From contig NZ_CP073318.1 of the NCBI RefSeq assembly GCF_018263855.1, forward strand, positions 9,920,001 through 9,984,000: DNA of 64,000 nt. Direction: 5' to 3'. The notes beneath the pieces are model-generated. The model was given only the letters and a program-made list of their open reading frames with translations. It did no database searches and was not told where the DNA came from. The stretch's first letter is position 1, and every line of letters begins with the position of its first letter. Of this stretch, positions 60,008 to 64,000 are shown one piece after another. The position numbers were made by a program, and so were the translations under genes. This stretch comes from Kutzneria sp. CA-103260. GTDB lineage: Bacteria > Actinomycetota > Actinomycetes > Mycobacteriales > Pseudonocardiaceae.

Positions 60008-60353
60008 GCCTGCCTCAGCGCGACTGGGCCGCTGTGAAGTCAGCGGCGAGCCTACCTACGAGGCTAGCCGCGAACCAGTCTACTTGACTCCCAGGACATT
60101 GGCGTGCGCCTGACCAGCAGAAACAGCGAACTGTGCGTGAGTGCAGGGCAACTGAAGTGCAGGTTCTACTGTCGTCGCAGGCGTACTGGTCCACAGATCC
60201 GGCAGGTGGCCTCGGACGTCAGTTGGGTAAGCCCGTCGGATGGGCTGATCTACTGCTCAGCACGGACGCGTCCACAGCACCAGCTACCTGTAACGGAAGG
60301 CCAGTTCTACTCGATCAGCTTCACTGAACCAGGATCGAGGAAGGCGATGGCGC
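60008..60353. other. Upstream region of the NACHT gene, no convincing gene
   Basis: Plus-strand frames here (for example 60104-60379) have poor coding character and no good start signals. The stretch probably contains the promoter of the NACHT gene; no clear -35/-10 pair or operator was identified. Confidence 0.45.
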
Positions 60354-63300
60354 TTGAAAACGGATCTAACGTTCAATGAGCTGTGCAGGATGCTCAAGGC
60401 CGGCCCCTCCGACAGTGAGGTCGTCGACGCATTGGACGCGCTGTCTGGAGCATTGATGGTGCTCTCGCCGGCCGTGCTGGGCGTTCCCGCAGCGTCGGTA
60501 TTCGGCTTGTTTGGCGCCAAGAACGAGCTAGTGAAAGCCGGCAAGTTGCTGATCCGCAAAATGACTGGACGTGTAGCCGACGACCAGCTAACCCGGCATG
60601 ACCTGTTGTTTAGCGCGTACTGCCTAAGCTGCTATACGGCGTTCTTCGAAGCGGTTGACCGCGTCCTTCCGGAGATCCGCGGTGCCTTGAGCCCAGAGGA
60701 CCGAGTGTGGCTAACCAACGACGCTCTACAGGCGGTCACGTCAGGCGACATCGCTGGATTTGCTCAGTATCGGATTGAGCTGCCACATCCTAACGAGCCG
60801 ATTGAAAAGAGTGCGGAGCAGTTGCTTCCACTTTATAACGACATGGCTGGCGCACTGCTAAAGCTACTGCGTGAATTGTCGGTTTGGGACGACGCCAATG
60901 AGGTCACGCGGGATCGAATTATGGCCGAGATTCGAGAACTTCCCGAACAGGCCTTAGAGCTCTACAGAGGTCAATACTTGGCCCTGTGTGTGAAATTTCC
61001 CGAGTTCTCCGCTTGGGCAAACCTTGAGGAGCATAGGCTCACCCGACGTGACATTGAAAATATTGCTACAGACGTGCGGATGGCTATCGAAATGTTAGCC
61101 ACGCAACAGAGTGGTATCGACGTTGGGCTTTCATCACTAGGCGAGATCCTGGCTCGCACCGTTCCGAATAGTCTGAATGATGTACTGAGCGGGCTTGGTC
61201 TCTCTTATGGTGCGACTATAGATGAGCCTGTAATCGACGACACGTATTCCAGTGCGGACGGCGTGGACCTTCAGTATCCAAAGAAGTCTGAGATCTTTGT
61301 TCCACAAGCGTTTCGTCCGCTCAGGTACAGTCGCGGAAAACAACTAGAAGACGAAAATATGTGGGAAGTGCAGTCATTGCGGGATGACATAGGCGCCTAC
61401 ATACTGTCGTATCTTGCGAGCCCATACAGCCTGGATACACCACTTTTGATCCTGGGGCAGCCAGGGTCGGGGAAATCACTTCTCACAGAGATATTGACGG
61501 CACGGTTGGCGTCCGGCGAGTATCATCCGGTTCGCGTCAAGCTGCGCGACGTCAACCCTGACTCCGATATTCAGGATCAGATTGAAGAGCAGATCCGCGT
61601 TGATACCGGGCACGATGTTAACTGGGCTTCCTTGTCGGCTAGCTGTAGTCGTCCGCCGCTGGTGGTCTTAGATGGATATGACGAGTTGTTGCAGGCAAGT
61701 GGGAAGGTGTTTGGCAACTACCTCAAACAAGTGGCTAGGTTTCAGCACCGGGAGCAGGTACAAGGTCGCCCAGTGCGCGTGATTGTGACCAGCCGAGTAA
61801 CGCTAATTGACAAGGTTGATGTCCCGATTGACACCACGATAATTCGCCTGGAAGAATTCGATGTAGCACGGCAGTCTAGTTGGATCGATATCTGGAATAG
61901 AGTCAACTCTCCGTATTTCCAATCTCGTGGTGTGAGTCCGCTTGTCTTGCCAAAGAGTCGTGAGGTAGAACATCTAGCTCGACAACCCTTGCTCCTGCTT
62001 ATGCTCGCACTTTACGATTCGGAAGGCAATCGCCTCTCTCGCGAGCAAGATATCGATCAAACGGCGCTATATAACAGCCTACTTCTACGATTCATCTCGC
62101 GCGAGAGATTTAAGGATGAGCAGTTTCGTGCGCTGCCGATCAGCGATCGGAATACCCTGATTGCCGATGACCTCAAGCGGCTAGGCGTTGCTGCGATTGG
62201 CATGTTCAACCGGCGTGCGTTGCATATTAGCAAGGATGACCTGCAGGTTGACCTCGAGTATTTTAGGGTCACCCGGGACGTCAAGCTCAATTCAGGAGTT
62301 CCGCTCAGCCAAGCGGAACTGCTATTGGGAAGCTTCTTCTTCGTGCATGAGTCGCGCTCTAAATTGCGCGGCGGGACCAATAAAGCGTCCGCCACCTCGG
62401 CAGCGTACGAGTTTCTACATAACACATTTGGCGAGTTCTTGGCTGCTGAATGGATGCTTGCAACCGTGTCGGAGCAGGTCGATCCGGTCGCATTGATGCG
62501 AGCACAGCCAGCCCTCGGTAGTACTTTGCAGCAGCTTCTAGATAGTCGGGATGGTTTGCCGCGCACATGGTTCGCCACCTTGATGGTCACGCCACTGTTT
62601 AGTCGGCCGATGGTCTTGCAAATGATGCGACAATGGAGTGGTCGCCGCATAAGTGATATGCCTAGCTTTGTTGCCGCCTTTGAAGTGCTGCTATACGCCC
62701 AACTTCAGCGAGTGTTGTCTGACGCCGAATTGCCGACTATGTTGCTAGGTGGGGATGCGCCATTCCCGCGGGCAGCGGCATTAAGAAATATTGCAACTTA
62801 TACGCTGAACTTGGTCTTACTTCGATGTGTAATCGGTGGGCCGTTTCGCGTGGTCCTTAGTCGGCTAAGTTCGGACCTGTCACCAAATCCATGGTTGAGT
62901 CTCGTCGATCTCTGGCGGGCTGGGCTTGGGCGAGAAAATCTCATGGGACTGGCGGCGGTCCTGAGTGCGAAAGTAGACGAAGACGGCGTGTTGATTCATG
63001 TGAAGGATCCAATCGGCCTCGGCCTTGCGAGGGCGACTCTGTGGGGTTTGTTTGAATTGGGTCAAGCGATCGGTGACGATCAATTGACCGCATTGACGGG
63101 ATGGGCGCTCCAGGACGTCGAGCCCTACGCCTCTCCGTCATTGGATTATCTTGCAAGTCTTCATGGAGTTCCAGGATCTGACTTTCGGTGCGAGATTGAG
63201 GCCCGTTCTGTGCTTAGAAGGCGTGCCGAAAATGGCGGAATCGAACATTTGTCAGAGGAGCTTAACAATGTGAGAACGGCAAGTAATTTGATCCTACGGA

Positions 63301-64000
63301 ATGCCGCACCCAAGCCTGACCGTAGAACTAGTCGGATGATGAATCGTGACGAGATTGCGCTTATAAACGCAGAGCTTGTTCGGAAGCTGTTAGCTTTTGA
63401 TGGTTCCTTTTTTCGAACGCCTAACGATAGTGGATTTGTTGAATCTCTCGTTTCTGAACGGCCAATGGTTGTGGCAGACCTGATTTCTCAGTGTCGCGAA
63501 CAGCGCACTTACTTTCCCTTAAATGTAAGCTCTCGCAAAGAGAGTACTCTAGGCGCAGATTTGTTGGACTTCCTTCGTGATATGTCGCCTGAAAAGCGAT
63601 CGCAAATCGTTGCGGAACTGCGTTATGAAATGCTTGCTTGTGGTATTGGGGTAGACGAAGCAGCTGCTTTGCTAGGCCCTTTGGCTGACGTGTGGGCAAT
63701 TGCCAGTCGATCGCGTTCAGCCGTGCTATGCTTACTCGATCTTTCCGGTCAATGTGGCACTTTTGATTGGATTCGTCTTCTTGTAGAGACGCTGGCTGGA
63801 AGAAGTGGGCCAGGTATGGTGCGTTTGCTTGGTGCTCCCACCACACTTACCTTGCTCCGACAGAAGGCTGCGTGGTCGTTGAAGCCAGCTAAGGGACAAC
63901 GGTCTTTCGAGGATCTTTATGGAGTTGTTGGATTTGCTTTGAATCAATCTAGGGGTGATGAGCGGAGGACGGTTGTAGAGGAGTACATAAAACTTGTTGC
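60354..64000 (+). CDS. NACHT-domain STAND NTPase, candidate antiphage defence protein (3' truncated by window)
   Basis: One frame stays open from after the stop at 60291 to the window end, at least 1,215 codons from TTG 60354 (GAGGAAGG nine bases upstream; ATG 60390 is the alternative). Residues 1-350 are helical with a hydrophobic hairpin near 30-50, like bacterial NACHT N-terminal helical domains. The NACHT domain has Walker A GQPGSGKS (368-375), Walker B LVVLDGYDEL (D440, D443, E444), sensor 1 TSR (479-481) and the winged-helix motif FLHNTFGEFLAAEWM near 687-701. A long helical C-terminal part, probably the sensor, runs beyond the edge. GC content and codon use are visibly lower than in all genes left of 58.6 kb, and the gene lies in the presumed integrated element. 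Confidence 0.85.
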   Translation, partial: MKTDLTFNELCRMLKAGPSDSEVVDALDALSGALMVLSPAVLGVPAASVFGLFGAKNELVKAGKLLIRKMTGRVADDQLTRHDLLFSAYCLSCYTAFFEAVDRVLPEIRGALSPEDRVWLTNDALQAVTSGDIAGFAQYRIELPHPNEPIEKSAEQLLPLYNDMAGALLKLLRELSVWDDANEVTRDRIMAEIRELPEQALELYRGQYLALCVKFPEFSAWANLEEHRLTRRDIENIATDVRMAIEMLATQQSGIDVGLSSLGEILARTVPNSLNDVLSGLGLSYGATIDEPVIDDTYSSADGVDLQYPKKSEIFVPQAFRPLRYSRGKQLEDENMWEVQSLRDDIGAYILSYLASPYSLDTPLLILGQPGSGKSLLTEILTARLASGEYHPVRVKLRDVNPDSDIQDQIEEQIRVDTGHDVNWASLSASCSRPPLVVLDGYDELLQASGKVFGNYLKQVARFQHREQVQGRPVRVIVTSRVTLIDKVDVPIDTTIIRLEEFDVARQSSWIDIWNRVNSPYFQSRGVSPLVLPKSREVEHLARQPLLLLMLALYDSEGNRLSREQDIDQTALYNSLLLRFISRERFKDEQFRALPISDRNTLIADDLKRLGVAAIGMFNRRALHISKDDLQVDLEYFRVTRDVKLNSGVPLSQAELLLGSFFFVHESRSKLRGGTNKASATSAAYEFLHNTFGEFLAAEWMLATVSEQVDPVALMRAQPALGSTLQQLLDSRDGLPRTWFATLMVTPLFSRPMVLQMMRQWSGRRISDMPSFVAAFEVLLYAQLQRVLSDAELPTMLLGGDAPFPRAAALRNIATYTLNLVLLRCVIGGPFRVVLSRLSSDLSPNPWLSLVDLWRAGLGRENLMGLAAVLSAKVDEDGVLIHVKDPIGLGLARATLWGLFELGQAIGDDQLTALTGWALQDVEPYASPSLDYLASLHGVPGSDFRCEIEARSVLRRRAENGGIEHLSEELNNVRTASNLILRNAAPKPDRRTSRMMNRDEIALINAELVRKLLAFDGSFFRTPNDSGFVESLVSERPMVVADLISQCREQRTYFPLNVSSRKESTLGADLLDFLRDMSPEKRSQIVAELRYEMLACGIGVDEAAALLGPLADVWAIASRSRSAVLCLLDLSGQCGTFDWIRLLVETLAGRSGPGMVRLLGAPTTLTLLRQKAAWSLKPAKGQRSFEDLYGVVGFALNQSRGDERRTVVEEYIKLV

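Noticed and set aside
60104..60379. 91-codon ORF before the NACHT gene
   Set aside because: Weak coding character, no ribosome-binding site, and it overlaps the likely NACHT start; treated as leader region.

Overview
The window is very GC-rich with strong G/C third-codon bias up to about 58.6 kb. It carries a full Mce lipid-import operon, an EspG/DUF3558/PPE-like type VII secretion cluster, TPR and LAL-type regulators, and many TetR, AraC and ECF regulators. Together these point to a filamentous actinomycete, most likely of the Pseudonocardiales; the genus cannot be fixed from sequence alone. No insertion sequence, CRISPR array, rRNA or intact tRNA was seen.

Layout. 1-86: promoter with a DasR-like operator for a gene off the left edge. 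0.17-5.0 kb: cytochrome P450 and divergent TetR, VC0807-like membrane protein, carotenoid oxygenase, and a two-domain glyoxalase-fold protein. 5.19-8.4 kb: a compact cassette of a 25-residue peptide gene, a strong hairpin, a PqqD-like/M50 membrane protease fusion and a TPR protein, which looks like an undescribed RiPP locus. 8.5-11.5 kb: a LuxR-type fragment, a secreted protein and a fused aminodeoxychorismate synthase. 11.7-20.4 kb: yrbEA-yrbEB-mceABCDEF plus two Mce-associated proteins. 20.4-23.4 kb: type VII secretion accessory genes. 23.5-28.9 kb: MFS/GNAT pair, TIM-barrel protein, a miniature P450-like protein, and a TetR/FAD-monooxygenase pair. 28.8-35.1 kb: lytic transglycosylase, two tiny secreted proteins, then a YeeE sulfur transporter, a Met-rich membrane protein and a secreted SBP56/methanethiol-oxidase-like protein. 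35.4-41.9 kb: DoxX/HxlR, MarR/proline iminopeptidase, a DGPF protein with an ECF42-type sigma factor, a flavin-fold oxidoreductase with a second ECF sigma factor, and an XRE regulator. 42.0-51.3 kb: S53 protease, phytoene-dehydrogenase-like enzyme, metallo-beta-lactamase-fold hydrolase, AraC/2-hydroxyacid dehydrogenase, an unknown protein, and an alpha/beta hydrolase with its TetR. 51.4-52.9 kb: four small acidic proteins, one resembling colicin immunity proteins. 52.9-58.5 kb: a catabolic cluster of AraC, quinone oxidoreductase, TauD dioxygenase, BKACE enzyme and MFS transporter.

At 58,614-58,659 lies the 3' half of a tRNA-Arg(CCG) gene without its 5' half, the classic junction left by an integrase. 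Its orientation places chromosome on the left and the inserted element on the right. To its right the sequence becomes degenerate (two apparent frameshifted small genes) and then turns visibly AT-richer. From 60,354 to the right edge a single reading frame of at least 1,215 codons encodes a NACHT-type STAND NTPase, a strong candidate for an island-borne antiphage defence gene. The most interesting parts of the window are this island and the peptide/protease cassette at 5.2-8.4 kb.
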